Of a stretch of 64,000 nt of DNA, positions 12,601-22,486 are shown piece after piece. A program made the translations under genes and the position numbers. The stretch's first letter is position 1, and every line of letters starts with the position of its first letter. The notes below the pieces were generated by a model. The model was not told the DNA's origin and did not search any database. It saw only the letters and a list, made by a program, of their open reading frames with translations. This stretch comes from Lepas anatifera (taxonomy: Eukaryota > Arthropoda > Thecostraca > Lepadidae): assembly GCA_034440635.1 (NCBI GenBank), contig JAOTON010001271.1, forward strand, positions 806,001-870,000. Direction: 5' to 3'.

Positions 12601-15600
12601 ACACGCACGTAACACTTACGTGCCCAAGAAAATGCGGACCAAATGTTGCCACTGAGGGGTATTCATGTTGATTGCATACGAAATGCAGCGTGGCGTTAAC
12701 AAAGAAAGAGAAGAAACGTCATATCTTCAGGCTGCTTACTCTTTCCGGGCATGCTGGGCACTGTGTTGGTGCGTTTTCCTGGTGGCTTTGCATTAGTGCT
12801 TATCCATTGACATTATCATTATCTGCCTCTGAAAAGGAGCGTTACTGCCAATCCAACAACACAGACTGTTTCAGACTTGACAAGCGCACTCATTATCATC
12901 ATAAGCGTTAGCGCACGGGTCAAGCTAAAAAAGTTATCCTGTTGGCGACTAGCGATCCAGGGAATAATTAGCGGGTGCCGGGGCCTGAGTTTAGCACAAA
13001 GCATGCAGGCAGTTTGCCACATGCCGCAAGTTACGGTCTAGATGACAATTAATTATCATGTCACAAGATGATGAGCATTAAGCTTCACCCTGGTGCAAGG
13101 TCATTTTAGCCGCCGTTCTTGGTATAGCTGTTCCCTGATAATTATCGCATTTTTTCCTGAAAATGTACAGTCCAGGCCATGCCAGGTTCCTAGGTCAGGT
13201 CAAGTCACCGTGACTCCAAATATTTCCCATGAGGCAGCAGAAAGTACGTTTAATCTATTGACCTAAAATTCATAGCACATAATAAGACCACCGAGGACCA
13301 CAAGATCTAACGGGATTTTTTTACATCGACGAACACGTATCATATACGGGCCGTGGCCTCATCCCCACTGTAAGCCCAGGGAACAACTTTTTAAGATGCT
13401 TGTTTCTCAGTGAGTACGCCTCCGATCAACTTCAAAATTTCAAGAACATGTCTTGAGCTTTCATTTTACAATTATTGTACTTGTATTCTCACTGAGAGTC
13501 GAATGATGTAGGGCATGACATGACCACATCACGTGAATTCGGTGACCTGAGGTCAGGCCAGTCTCTAAATTTGATGTAGGATGGAGAAACCATATATCAT
13601 TATATTCGTATTTTCAAAAGGATAACAATTGTGCCTAAATAACGATTGTATCATGTTTGGTTGCCAGTTTTTGGCACAAAAGGAATTATCCCACGGGACG
13701 GCACGGGAACGTATCGTTCCAGACCTTGACTGACCTCAACCTAGACATTGATTGAGCTCAAAATAGGCCTTGATTGACCTCAGCCTAGACTTAACCTTAA
13801 CTTGTAGCCATTATCGATGCATGTTTACGCCAGTTTTCAAATGGAGCACTGTCCTATATTACTTCTTCCAAATCGAGCCTGGTTGAAATTTTAGGTGGAA
13901 GGTATATACTACAATTCGCAATATCCAGTAACCTGCAGCGCCCAAGCCTGACCTGATCCAAAAACAGATGACACTGAAATGAAAGAGCCATTCAAGTACT
14001 TTCGAACGGCGCTGAAAAATCACTTCGAGCTATTTTGGTTCCGGAGATAAACGAGGTTCTCTAAGGACACCTAATTTGAGCAATTTTTAGCAAATTTTAG
14101 CTGTAGTGATCTATATATGGACCTGACGAAAAACGATAGGAGGGAAACTTCAATTGCAGGTGGGACGAGCTTTTGATTATCTCTCTTGCAGCTTCCTAGC
14201 TTTCCTAGTTTTCGAGTTCGAAGGATTTTGATCTCTCCCCCACTCCCTCCCAACAAAGTGAAGGTAGTTCATACCCGCCACCCAGGCGAAGGGTAAAGTT
14301 TTGTAGTGAATTGCTAGTAATAAGCAGGAACACAGAAATATAGTACTCACAAAACTCGCGTAGCCGAAGAGGGTAGTCTTTCCTCAGTCTCGGGTTGTAT
14401 GCTGGTCGTCGACCCAGTATTTGCTCCAGTTGGCGGTGGTAGGGGGCCTCCCGCCGGCGGCCGCCGGCTAGATGCGTGTTGTGTGCTGTCGCCTCGTAGT
14501 ACGCCTTTTTCATCTTCCGCCACTTCTCTCGTACTTGTTGGATGCTGAGAGAAGGAGAATTGAGATCCGAATCAAAGAACATGACAGGGGTGAAAATTGC
14601 GTCAGCAATGTAGGTGAGGTTTCACGGTTGCACCTAAATATTCACACGATTCCTGTATAAAAGGTAGTATGTAGGACATGATGAGAAAATATAATTTCCC
14701 AACCAATGTCTCAAGGAGAAGGCGGTGCTCACAATTTTCATGCATGTCCTTAGCATGTAAGAATAAAATAAAGTAGCTTTACATTAGTAGCAACTTATTT
14801 ATTTCAATCGAACCAACATTATACATTATGGTTATTTTCCTGGATCGTGTCTCTCAGTCTGAGGTAAAGGAATAACTTTGGTTGTAGTCAGTCACGGCGA
14901 ATGGTCCACTAGTCGACTTAACTATGTTAAGACTTTTGGGCATGGAGCTAGCCTCCACGAGCTAGGGCATCCTCTTCTCACATCATCGGGCCCAGCTCAG
15001 ATCCACACTGCCACTGGTAGCAAGTCAGGGAATGGTCCTCCATGGAACAGTGTGGGAAACCAAAAGTGGTAGGAAAAATACTGGAAGACGAGTAAACGTT
15101 GAACTGCCATTCTAGCGGTGTATCCAAACCCAGTCGGCCATCCAGTTCTTCGACAAGGAGGCAGAGGAAAAGCTCGTCGGACTAGATCTTCTAGGACGGA
15201 TCTTGTTCTTTCACTTTTGACATTGCTGGCCAAAATAAAACAGTCGGTCAAGATTCACTCCTAGGAGCTGGAGGCGATCCCCAGTCGTCACTGAATTTCC
15301 TGCAATCTTGATCTTGTAGTCCTTGGGACCCCGATATCACTGGAACAAGACCAGAAGTTGCGTCTTCTCACCAGACACTACCATTTTCCAGGAGCGCACC
15401 CACTTCAATAAGGCATCAGCAGCTTGTTGCACTCAATCTCTGGCCGTCTTGATGTCGCTCTCCGCGCAGGGGACCGCAGTGTCATAAGCATACATATAAG
15501 GCGAACATCATGGGAACTGCCATAGTGTACTAACCAGCTGAGCACCCACAAAAAAACAATATGGTCAATAGGATACTACCCTGAGGCAGGCCTGCTCTGA

Positions 15601-16961
15601 ACACGTTGAATGAAAAGCATCCATTCAGGTCAAGGCGGACTCAGCAGTCCCACAGCCACTGCCATGTTCAATTCCCTATGCGTCTGGATAGGCCAGGTTC
15701 AAGAAGTCTGACTCCGAGAAGGCTGTGATCAACAATATCATAAGCCCTGGCGAAGTCAAAAGCTGCCAGGACGCATATCTGACAGAAATATCGTCCCTTA
15801 AGTTGTTTCTCTTGTGTGGTTTTGGTTTTCGCTGACCATTTCTTATTTCTTGTACGAGGCGACCGATATTGCTCCCCACCAATCGTCCCTCACGAAAGCC
15901 GACCAGCTCCGGTGGGATTAGGCCACGGGTCTCAGTGATGAAACTAAGCCGGGCAAGGATCATCCGCTCTGCCAGCATGTCAATCTAGCAGGTCAGTCCT
16001 ATGGACCTGTCACTCGCTACATAATTCTTGTCCTCCCCAGCCTTCAGGATGGGGATTGCGGTCGCGGCTCGCTATTCTCTAGGACCTGCACCTGTCGCCC
16101 AGGCTGCAGCAGGTGCAGCAGGGCACAACAGCCCACGGGGCCGAGGTGGCGGAGCATCTCGTTGGTTATCTCGTCGGGACCTCGAGCTTTCTTCGACCTG
16201 GTTCGTTGTAGCTGCATGTTCAGCTCCCCCGAAGTTAAAGGCGCACGGCAGCCGCCTCCCTCCACATTGCATTTTTGATAGTAGCGCCAATTTAGGTCTG
16301 CCAGTCTTATCTTGGCTTCACGGTCCGTCGTCGGTTCTCTGAATTGGCGGGACACAATTGCACGTAGTTTTCATACACGCTTCGGTTTTCTCCTTTTCAG
16401 TGACAAGATGCCGGCCGCCTTGGATCATGGCCTGGCCTTCACGGTGCTCTCCTTTAGAAGCCCTCTGCCATTTCTTCAGCATTGGTGAGACTCGCCCAAC
16501 ACGGGTGTGGTGATTAAGTTCCGCGGAAAATAATTCCTCGGTGGTGACGAGAGACATACCAGCGGCAGTGCCCATGGCGACTACTTAGTGTCATGCAGAG
16601 ACGATGCAATAGCCGAAGCTGCGGTTGGAGACATGGTCCAGCACCGAGGGGCATGTGATAACATTTTTGATCGGAACTATTTGGGATATTTTCTGTAACT
16701 ATATAGTCTCAAAGATAAACTTCAAACAGTACACAGAAAGGTTAGATTTAGTTACTATGACCACTTTTGACATATGTTGCGGTAGCAAGTGTCCGCCGAT
16801 TGTGCGACGGTGCATTACCTTTTGCTCACGCCCTGCTCGCGGAGCTGCTCAACAACTCGAGAGAAGCTCTCCACAACAGATTTGCTACGGCTGTCCATGT
16901 CCTTTCCCACGTCTGGGTCCGCCAGAACGTCGAGCAACGCCGGACTTCGTTTTCTCGCCAT
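6413..16961 (-). CDS. Myb/SANT-like DNA-binding domain protein, four coding exons
   Basis: Seen: coding exons 16961-16819, 14544-14351, 7225-6807 and 6670-6413 have lengths 143+194+419+258 = 1014 nt and join without a stop into 337 residues plus TAG. Residues about 8-95 match the Myb/SANT-like (trihelix/MADF-type) pattern: ALLDVLADPDV, then a helix ending EQLREQG, then QQVREKW with Trp56, KKAYY, GGRRREAPYHRQL and ILGRRP. Residues 113-252 are a Pro/Ser/Thr/His-rich linker ending in an acidic SESESD. Residues 253-337 form a charged amphipathic helix (EEQRLLLERRQVELHERD). Known: this domain order occurs in nuclear regulators and in the accessory protein of Harbinger transposons. Inference: a nuclear DNA-binding protein, either a host gene or a domesticated or live transposon partner. 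Odd: the usual early Trp of the first helix is absent. I chose the ATG at 16961 because it has a good context (gagcgATGG) and an in-frame TGA two codons upstream. Confidence 0.72.
6807..7225 (-). CDS. Exon 3 of the Myb/SANT-like gene
   Basis: The acceptor is gccttcctttccgcag ending at 7226 and the donor is GGAC|GTACGT with the GT at 6806-6805. The exon encodes the low-complexity Pro/Ser/Thr/His linker (starting GRRGTEEISADD) and ends in SESESD. If the intron were retained, the frame would run on as an Arg-rich tail to a stop at 6633, which could be an alternative isoform. Confidence 0.65.
7226..8946. other. Intron 2 of the Myb/SANT-like gene, left part
   Basis: Mostly AT-rich unique sequence. 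A CpG-rich block at 8390-8740 carries overlapping ORFs on both strands without a recognizable domain. It could be an unrecognized exon or promoter, but I see no supported splice pair. Confidence 0.4.
8947..9967 (+). mobile_element. TTAA family A element, copy A1
   Basis: It is 1021 bp, bounded by TTAA at 8947 and 9964. The inverted termini read TTAACAAGCGCCCCGCTGGG and, at the far end, CAGCGGGGCGCGTGTTAA. The left terminus carries a second cgccccgctgggg block. The interior holds repeated GGTCA/TGACC motifs and no coding frame. It lies inside intron 2 of the Myb/SANT-like gene. The TTAA duplication is shown by copy A4. Confidence 0.85.
9968..11465. other. No gene seen (intron 2)
   Basis: Includes a GGTCA-poor AT-rich stretch and a 115-codon frame at 10722-11069 with biased, basic composition and no recognizable domain. 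I treat that frame as chance. Confidence 0.45.
11466..12454 (-). repeat. 951-bp segment between identical 19-bp direct repeats
   Basis: ACTGATACTGTCTACAGGA occurs at 11466-11484 and again at 12436-12454, with no mismatch. The segment between contains the Gag-like remnant below on the minus strand. The repeats could be a long target-site duplication from retroposition, or part of the element itself. No poly(A) or terminal inverted repeat is visible at the borders. Confidence 0.55.
11640..12130 (-). pseudogene. Degenerate Gag-like coiled-coil fragment, possibly BEL/Pao LTR retrotransposon
   Basis: Read on the minus strand with two frameshifts: TESDLRALLPADAVAEHDEA, then VNQMKAAMEKVVK, an Ala and Pro-rich hinge, SRSSRSHRSSVKSKISLMKL, then AELETKSLALKKRLAIEK, QQQELAWKIEEL and ETEMNVLQAKSKALQ. 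A Ser/Arg-rich hinge followed by a Leu/Lys/Glu coiled coil ending in alternating Glu is characteristic of Pao-type Gag N-termini. No protease, RT or LTR is present, so the class is an inference. It lies in intron 2 of the Myb/SANT-like gene. Confidence 0.42.
12455..13077. other. No gene seen (intron 2)
   Basis: Unique-looking sequence with short ORFs on both strands. No recognizable motif. Confidence 0.45.
13078..14296 (-). mobile_element. TTAA family C element, copy C2 (old, diverged)
   Basis: It is in reverse orientation. It opens at TTAA 13078 with a decayed terminus (ttcaccctggtgcaagg). It keeps the interior tcctgaaaatgt, the ccaggtt/ctaggtcaggtcaag block and the far subterminal gaaggtagttcatacccgcc, and ends with cgaagggtaaa at 14296. 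It is much more diverged than C3-C5, so it is an older insertion. It lies in intron 2, just before exon 2. Confidence 0.65.
14351..14544 (-). CDS. Exon 2 of the Myb/SANT-like gene
   Basis: The acceptor is a long pyrimidine tract, aattctccttctctcag, ending at 14545. The donor is GAGTTTT|GTGAGTAC with the GT at 14350-14349. The exon encodes residues 48-112: the second half of the DNA-binding domain (VREKWRKMKKAYY, then GGRRREAPYHRQLEQILG) and a basic tail. It starts in phase 2 and ends in phase 1, matching both neighbours. It is 2.3 kb from exon 1 and 7.1 kb from exon 3. Confidence 0.7.
15090..16575 (-). pseudogene. Decayed non-LTR retrotransposon reverse transcriptase in intron 1
   Basis: On the minus strand: RLADLNWRYYQKCN and KKARGPDEITNEMLRHLGP (RT fingers, 16330-16110), then ERMILARLSFITETRGLIPP and ELVGFREGRLV (15980-15860). 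Next come a PQGSIL-like palm motif (about 15590), a corrupted catalytic box reading YAYDTAV (about 15490) and LKWVRSW with EKTQLLVL (about 15410-15340). Stops and frameshifts occur throughout. The second catalytic Asp position is damaged (AYD instead of ADD). It sits between exons 1 and 2 of the Myb/SANT-like gene. Confidence 0.8.
16819..16961 (-). CDS. Exon 1 (coding part) of the Myb/SANT-like gene
   Basis: It starts MARKRSPALLDVLADPDV and ends SKAG at donor AAAAG|GTAATG, with the GT at 16818-16817. It leaves two bases (phase 2) that are completed to Ser48 by exon 2. It carries the first half of the Myb/SANT-like domain. The exon continues upstream as 5' UTR to 16973, where a pyrimidine-rich acceptor (tttgtttcttcacag) is visible. 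Confidence 0.68.
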
Positions 16962-16973
16962 CGCTCAAACATT

Positions 16974-17029
16974 CTGTGAAGAAACAAAAAACAAATTAGG
17001 GAAATTAAAAAGTACCGCACTTCACTCAC
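16974..17029 (-). other. Short 5'-UTR intron of the Myb/SANT-like gene
   Basis: On the minus strand a strong donor (AACTTG|GTGAGTGAAG) at 17029 is followed 56 bp later by the acceptor ttcttcacag ending at 16974. This predicts a very short intron just before the start codon and a 5' UTR exon ending at 17030. I found no clear TATA box upstream. The assignment rests on splice consensus only. Confidence 0.45.
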
Positions 17030-17684
17030 CAAGTTTCTTGACAAGGGGAGATCAAATCGAAATGAGGGTAGTGAGCTTTAAAATGTTGAATCGACCTCAA
17101 TTAGATAGTGTTAGACCCTGGATGATGAGGAAAAGTAATTTAGACAGAGTTACCCTTGAATAATCAACGAATCTATTACTCAGCTGGACTGCAGGCAAAA
17201 TGAGTTCAATGACCGTCAGAGCTGGGAGAATGAATACACCACTTTAAAAGGCCTTCTGTAACAACATCAACCATTCTATCAGGGCCAGAGTTGTGTAACT
17301 CGATGAGTCTAAGTCGGATTCTGAGTTATATTGAGCAGGCTCATTTACGGAGACTGGAGAGTGGTGATGTCATCAACCGCTTTGTAGCGAGGCAAAATGT
17401 AGCTGAAGAAACCACAACTGTGACTGATGTTAAAAATTCAGATTTGCGGCTTGGAAGTACCTCGCGTTTTTTCCGGCAAAAGAACACTATAATTGAAGTA
17501 GGTACCCACCCCTTAGACAGTTGATTAGCAAGACAACTGTGTGTGTGTCAATATTTCCATGTTCAGACCAGGTACTTGAATGTCAGTCTCTTCGCTGGGG
17601 TAGATTTAAAGCAAATATATTCTTCTCTATCCTTTTTCCTTAATAAGAAGACTGCCCTCAAAGTGCTAAATATGCATCATTTCG
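17030..17684. other. Presumed 5' exon and promoter side of the Myb/SANT-like gene
   Basis: On the minus strand this lies directly upstream of the predicted short intron. No TATA box, CpG island or upstream coding frame is evident. It may hold the non-coding first exon. Confidence 0.3.
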
Positions 17685-17695
17685 GCAATTTTGAC

Positions 17696-17802
17696 ATATG
17701 TTAGGGGTGTCTGACAAAACACCCCAAGGGGTTAGGGGTGTCTTATTAGACACCCCTAGAGGTTAGGGCTGTATTATCAGACACCCCTAACCTTACCTGA
17801 GG
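17696..17802. repeat. Three tandem hairpin units built on TTAGGGGTGTCT
   Basis: The arms TTAGGGGTGTCT and AGACACCCCTAA, or close variants, alternate three times within about 105 bp. The middle unit is nearly perfect (ggggtgtcttattagacacccc). Each unit can fold as a stem of about 11 bp with a short AT loop. This looks like stacked miniature inverted repeats. Confidence 0.7.
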
Positions 17803-17963
17803 TATCTCAGTAATGTTATTATGAGCGCCCCAAGGCGCATGCAAATTAATGATGATGGTGACTATGAAATATCATAAACCATTGCAAAGTGATATACAAG
17901 TACGTATATATTTGTATATAAAATTGTAATAAAACTGTATATATTTGTACATAATATAACAAA

Positions 17964-18180
17964 GCCGCCCTGTTAGCTCAGTTGGTAGACCCTTGGGCTC
18001 TAGTTCGCAGCTCAGGAACATGCAGCGGCAGTGCATGTGGAGGCTTGGGATCGGTTCCCCGGAGAAGCTCCCACGCTCAACTATCACCCGACGTAGGTTG
18101 GCTGGCAGCTGACTGGTGAGAGAGTGATCCGAGCGGGGCCGCCGTCCCTGTGCTTTATAGGACGTTAAACTTTGGTTTAT
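17964..18180 (+). repeat. tRNA-derived SINE-like element
   Basis: gccgccctGTTAGCTCAGTT with the following ggtaga is a clear A-box context. A diverged B box, ggatcggttccccgg, follows about 70 bp later, so the head carries an insertion relative to a tRNA. The tail runs through gatccgagcggggccgcc to ctttataggacgttaaact. It is not a functional tRNA gene. Confidence 0.55.
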
Positions 18181-18842
18181 AAATTAGCCCATCATTGTGG
18201 GAGTTGCTGTTGTGTGGTTTTTGTTGTTGTTCCCCCCCGGTCACTATCACAGCGTAGCCTGTGGGCTCTGGAGGGCCCCGAAGGCGGCCCCAAGAGCCAC
18301 CACGATGTCGCCGCCGCGTACCTCCTCCGGCCTCGGCACGATATTGTCGAGGGTCCCAATCTAACCCAGAAAACCGAACTTTCAATGACTTGGACACAAT
18401 CTATTTAAAAAGCTGACTCACAATGAAGTGGGCTGCTGAATCCATACATGTATATTCATATCACAGAGCGCACTCATTAAAATACAAACACTACAAACAT
18501 ACAGTCACAGGGATGAACACGTCCGAACGGACGCCGCAACTTCGTCACGCGACAGGCAAAAACAACATTGTACAATAAAACTGTTCAACATTGTATTGCA
18601 GTGGGGCCAGGCTCTCACCGTGAGTATTGCTTACATTTCTGCTCCTAACTTGTTTTCTACCTTCCAAGACTTAAATCCCCATCTAAATTTCCTCTCTCTC
18701 TGTTGCTGGCAGCTAATCTTCCTTCATATACTAGTATTATGATATGACTTCTGGTTTGCCTCATAGCACCCAATGAGAATACCTACATCAAACCAAAGAA
18801 GAGGATGGATTAGTACCACAAATGGATGGATCCAAATACAGT
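18181..18842. other. No gene seen
   Basis: A GC-rich patch at 18230-18370 has open frames on both strands (about 80 codons) with no recognizable domain. The rest is AT-rich. Confidence 0.45.
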
Positions 18843-19863
18843 TTAACAAGCGCCACGCTGGGGTGCCTTGCATGACGCGCCCCGCTGGGGGGGCGTTTTT
18901 CGCCCCCCTCCGTATCTTGTTCCCCACGAAAGCTAAAGGAAAATTACGCGCGGCGTTCGAAAACTCTAGACAAGACAAATATAATTTATTAGAATCATTT
19001 TTTCGAAGGTCAATATTGAGGTCAGCATAGGTCAAAGAATGCTCAATAGGCTTACAACAGAGCAGTGTACATTTCCCTCTCTAGATCTGCCCTCAGGGGA
19101 GCTAGAGCAAATCTGTATGCATCATTTGATTCCTCTCATCGCGGCAAAACGAATGATGTATAATATGACCTTGCTAGGTCAAATAGTCGAAATGACCTGA
19201 CCTCGACCTACGTCAGGGTCACAGAGTGACCTGGTATGGTCATGTTGCATATCAATCGACTCCCCGTGACAATATAAGCGCAATGCAAGCAAAATGGGAG
19301 CTTTATCTCCATTCAGTGAGAAGTTATTGGCAAAACAATCACTATATGCTCCCGTGACCTGACATGACCTTTGAGGGGTCAGATGCTCAAAAACTCAACT
19401 TAATGATCAAGATCGTGCTAAGAATAGCCGGTTTGAGGATTTTCAGCTTTATCTATCCGGTATTTACTGAAAACGAATCCATTCTATTTTTAACCATAGA
19501 CTTAAAATCCGTGACCAAAAATTGACCCTACCTTAGGTCAACAATATCAAAATTCCAAGATATCAAATTGGTAAAACCTAATGAGCTTATCATATTGTGG
19601 AAACTTCAAACTAGTCGGTTTGCTAATGTTCCCTGGGCGCTGCTTCAAACTTGCAATTTTAGGTTTTGAGGTCGGGTCACTTGACCATAAATAGCTCCTT
19701 GAACTGACATGACCTTAACTCAAAAATTTGTCAGATGTGTAAAATTAATCAGTGATAAGGTACCGTAATTTTCGTTGTTCTGCGTCTCTTCGTTTTTGAG
19801 CTATCTGGGGAAAACCAGGAGGGGGGCGGAATTTCACCCCTCCCCCAGCGGGGTGCGTGTTAA
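18843..19863 (+). mobile_element. TTAA family A element, copy A2
   Basis: It is 1021 bp with TTAA at both ends, collinear with A1 from end to end. Termini are TTAACAAGCGCCACGCTGGG and cagcggggtgcgtgttaa. The interior carries the shared blocks aggttttgaggtcgggtcac and aggtcaacaatatcaaaat. No coding frame. Confidence 0.86.
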
Positions 19864-20149
19864 AGAGCATGCAACGCAAAGTGCAGTAAGCTCTAGTCAG
19901 TTTAATTTCAGATTAAATTTGGCCTGAGGTGTCACATCCGTGAGCTGCCAGGAGATCCCTCCAGCCACAGCGAAGGGTCGAAGCGGCGAAGACTGTGAAT
20001 CCACCCGGACACAGCCTGGGCCGACACCGCTTTATTTGTTTCCGCTGAAGCAGTACTAACCGACCTCCCAGTGGAATAAGTCCAAGTGATCGCGGAGGCC
20101 ACACCATGGGAGCCCTAACCACAAGGAGTAGACCTGCGGTCCGCACTCC

Positions 20150-20610
20150 TCACCTTCAACAAAGACGTTAGCATTTGCATGGAGGCCGCAACGGGCGACA
20201 CCGAGTTGGGAGGGGAGCAGGAGTCATCATGCGCGCCAGCTTTACCACCAAGCGACTCAGGGTGCCAGCTGGACACTGCTCAACCAGCTACAGGGCCGAG
20301 CTGGCTGTGCTGGACGCTTGCCTGGAGTTCCTCCACTCCACCGTGCCAGACTGGCGCCGAACGGAGGCCTGTGTGTGCACAGACTCCGTCCGCACTTCCC
20401 AGAATCCAAGAGCACCCTTCAGTCGAGAACAGGCTGACCGACTCTGTCTGGCGCCGCCTCGCGGCACTGGGATGCAGGGGCATCCACCAGATCCTGCTAT
20501 TGGTGCCTGGCTGCCTGGTTATGCAGGGCTGCCCGGGAAGGAGCTGGAGGATGAGACAGTGCATGGTGCTACTACCCTGGACCAGACCCTGGTATACATA
20601 GAAAGTGTGG
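20150..20610 (+). pseudogene. RNase H fragment of a non-LTR retrotransposon
   Basis: The plus frame reads GAGVIMRASFTTKRLRVPAG, then STSYRAELAVLDACLEFL, VCTDSV, and, after a frameshift, LAALGCRGIHQILLL with a degraded PG-AGLPGKELEDETV. These match the RNase H core: an Asp/Glu pair around AELAVLDA, the TDS strand and the (H)AG-PGNE-AD-tail. No RT is visible upstream or downstream within 500 bp. It is a short dead fragment. Confidence 0.72.
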
Positions 20611-20615
20611 GATGA

Positions 20616-21610
20616 ATCTTTGAGTAAATAAATATGAGGTTGATGCCAAGTATTCAAACAATCCAGTGTGCTGGATCCTTTGACTGTTGAACTCAGCAAC
20701 CAGTGTGTCTTGTTAACATGCTTTCCCTCTTTTATCTGATATAACTTCCCACTCTCCAGGCTACATGACAATACAAGCAACAATTGAACTGAGCAGGTGA
20801 GTTGGAGTAATATTTTTAACCAGCCTTTCCTTATCGAGCCTTTCCACATAAGGATGGAAGTTGCCTAAAACACAGTGATCTGCCCCACCCTCAAAATTGT
20901 GTCCTCTGTGAAAAATGGTGGAGGTAAGGATGTCAGGTATGGTTTGGCTAAACAGATCCTGATGTGGCCAGATTGCTTTCAACTAGGCAACAAATATCCA
21001 CTAAATCTTGAATTTCAAGGGACTGAAAGGGTAATTTGGCATTTTTAGAGCCAACCACTTGGCTTCTTTTGGCCAAGAAATATGGAATCTTATGATTTGA
21101 ACTATAATAGCTATAGATAAATAGCTTTTGTTTCATTTCCAAAATCCACATCTACCCAATAAAGAATTAATTGCTGGTACAGGTTGACAAACCTGCAATC
21201 AATGTTTGTTGCATAGATATATAGATATACATGCAGTGAACTATGGTTAGCTGTCAGCTAGCATCAGCTAATAGCTGATGCTATTTGATGTATGTGGGAG
21301 ACTCAATCTATTTAGGCAGTTACTCCAGTAATTTTGATTTTGAGAAAATTTCATATCTCTTGAGCACTCTGTGGGCATGTTTTATTGACTCCCGACACCA
21401 GACCGATTCACTAACATGAGTAAGAATTCTTTGCTTCAAAATGCTTGTTGTTTGCTTGAATTATTTGCTTCATAAACCACTCATACCAAACCGGATATGC
21501 TAATCCAGGGCAGGTGCCAGAGAACCAGACTAATGCTAGAGATCAGGAGACTTTTTGGTTGAAGCTACTGCCATACTTTAACTTGTGATAATGATGTTGA
21601 TTCCCAAAAT
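20616..21610. other. No gene seen
   Basis: AT-rich sequence without supported exons or recognizable repeats. Confidence 0.5.
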
Positions 21611-21870
21611 TAAGGGGATGGTCCAGGCCCTCTTGCAAAAATCCGAGAGCTTTTGGCGCCAGACTTTTTTTCAGGAAATACTTACTGGCCTTGAAAAATA
21701 CCCAAGATAAATGATGTAAAAAAATGTAACAAAGGCACTATTATTACCGTGGTCTTGGTTATAACAGTTATGACTCACATGTTTCAATCCTTGTCTTGGA
21801 TAATTTTTGACAAAGCACCTGGCACCAAAAGCTCTCGGATTTTCGCAAGAGGGCCTGGACCATCCCCTAA
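21611..21870. mobile_element. Harbinger-like MITE (254 bp) with TAA target duplication
   Basis: The element 21614-21867 has terminal inverted repeats of about 49 bp, starting GGGGATGGTCCAGGCCCTCT at both ends, with only two or three mismatches. It is flanked by TAA at 21611-21613 and 21868-21870. A 3-bp TWA duplication with a G-rich terminus is the hallmark of PIF/Harbinger elements. It has no coding capacity, so it depends on a transposase elsewhere. Confidence 0.82.
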
Positions 21871-22480
21871 GTCTGCTGACAAGGACAGTTAAAGGGGTCC
21901 AATCCAGCCATGCCTTCCACAGCATAATCATATTTTTCTAACCAATTTTTTCCAGCAAAATTTCCCTCCTCTGCCCCACATACTTAGAAACTACTCCAAA
22001 AAGGACCCACGACTTGTCACTGGGCTCCCTGAGACCTCAACAAAACGTACCACATGTTGCAAACTGGCATCATGGTTGCAAACTGGTTACCTACTTACTT
22101 GTCAAAACGACGCCCCTGCTGCCCTGCAACAACACAACAGCAAGGCACAGCTAACCCTGCAAAGTAACGTAATGCAAACACGGGACAGCCAAGTCCTGTT
22201 TGACAATTTCAAGGCAATAGAAACAGAAAATTTTCAATATTTATATCGGAAGACGCCGAAAATCTCTCAGTATCTATTGCCATGACATGAACAGAGGGTT
22301 GTAATTAACTTGGTAAGATGTAATTCGCGCGCCATTTATGGCCCACAAAAATCCTTCACAGCCCTTCAACTGGCAGCATACTTAGTCACGTGACCTGTGA
22401 CGTCGCTTACACCAGCCCGAGGCCTCTTGTAGCGCCAGCCACCGATTGGTTTTGCTCTGCAATGGAGAGTCAAACACGCG
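21871..22480. promoter_or_regulatory. Possible promoter-like cluster near 22.38-22.46 kb
   Basis: Within 80 bp lie GTCACGTGAC (a perfect E-box palindrome), TGACGTC (CRE-like), several CpGs and an inverted CCAAT (attgg). No exon follows on either strand before the satellite begins at about 22.49 kb. Low confidence; the rest of the stretch shows nothing. Confidence 0.25.
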
Positions 22481-22486
22481 CAGTGG

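Noticed and set aside
16625..17163. Plus-strand frames of 124 codons
   Set aside because: They are antisense shadows of exon 1 of the Myb/SANT-like gene.
20280..20849. 189-codon minus-strand frame
   Set aside because: It is antisense to the RNase H fragment on the plus strand and has no domain of its own.
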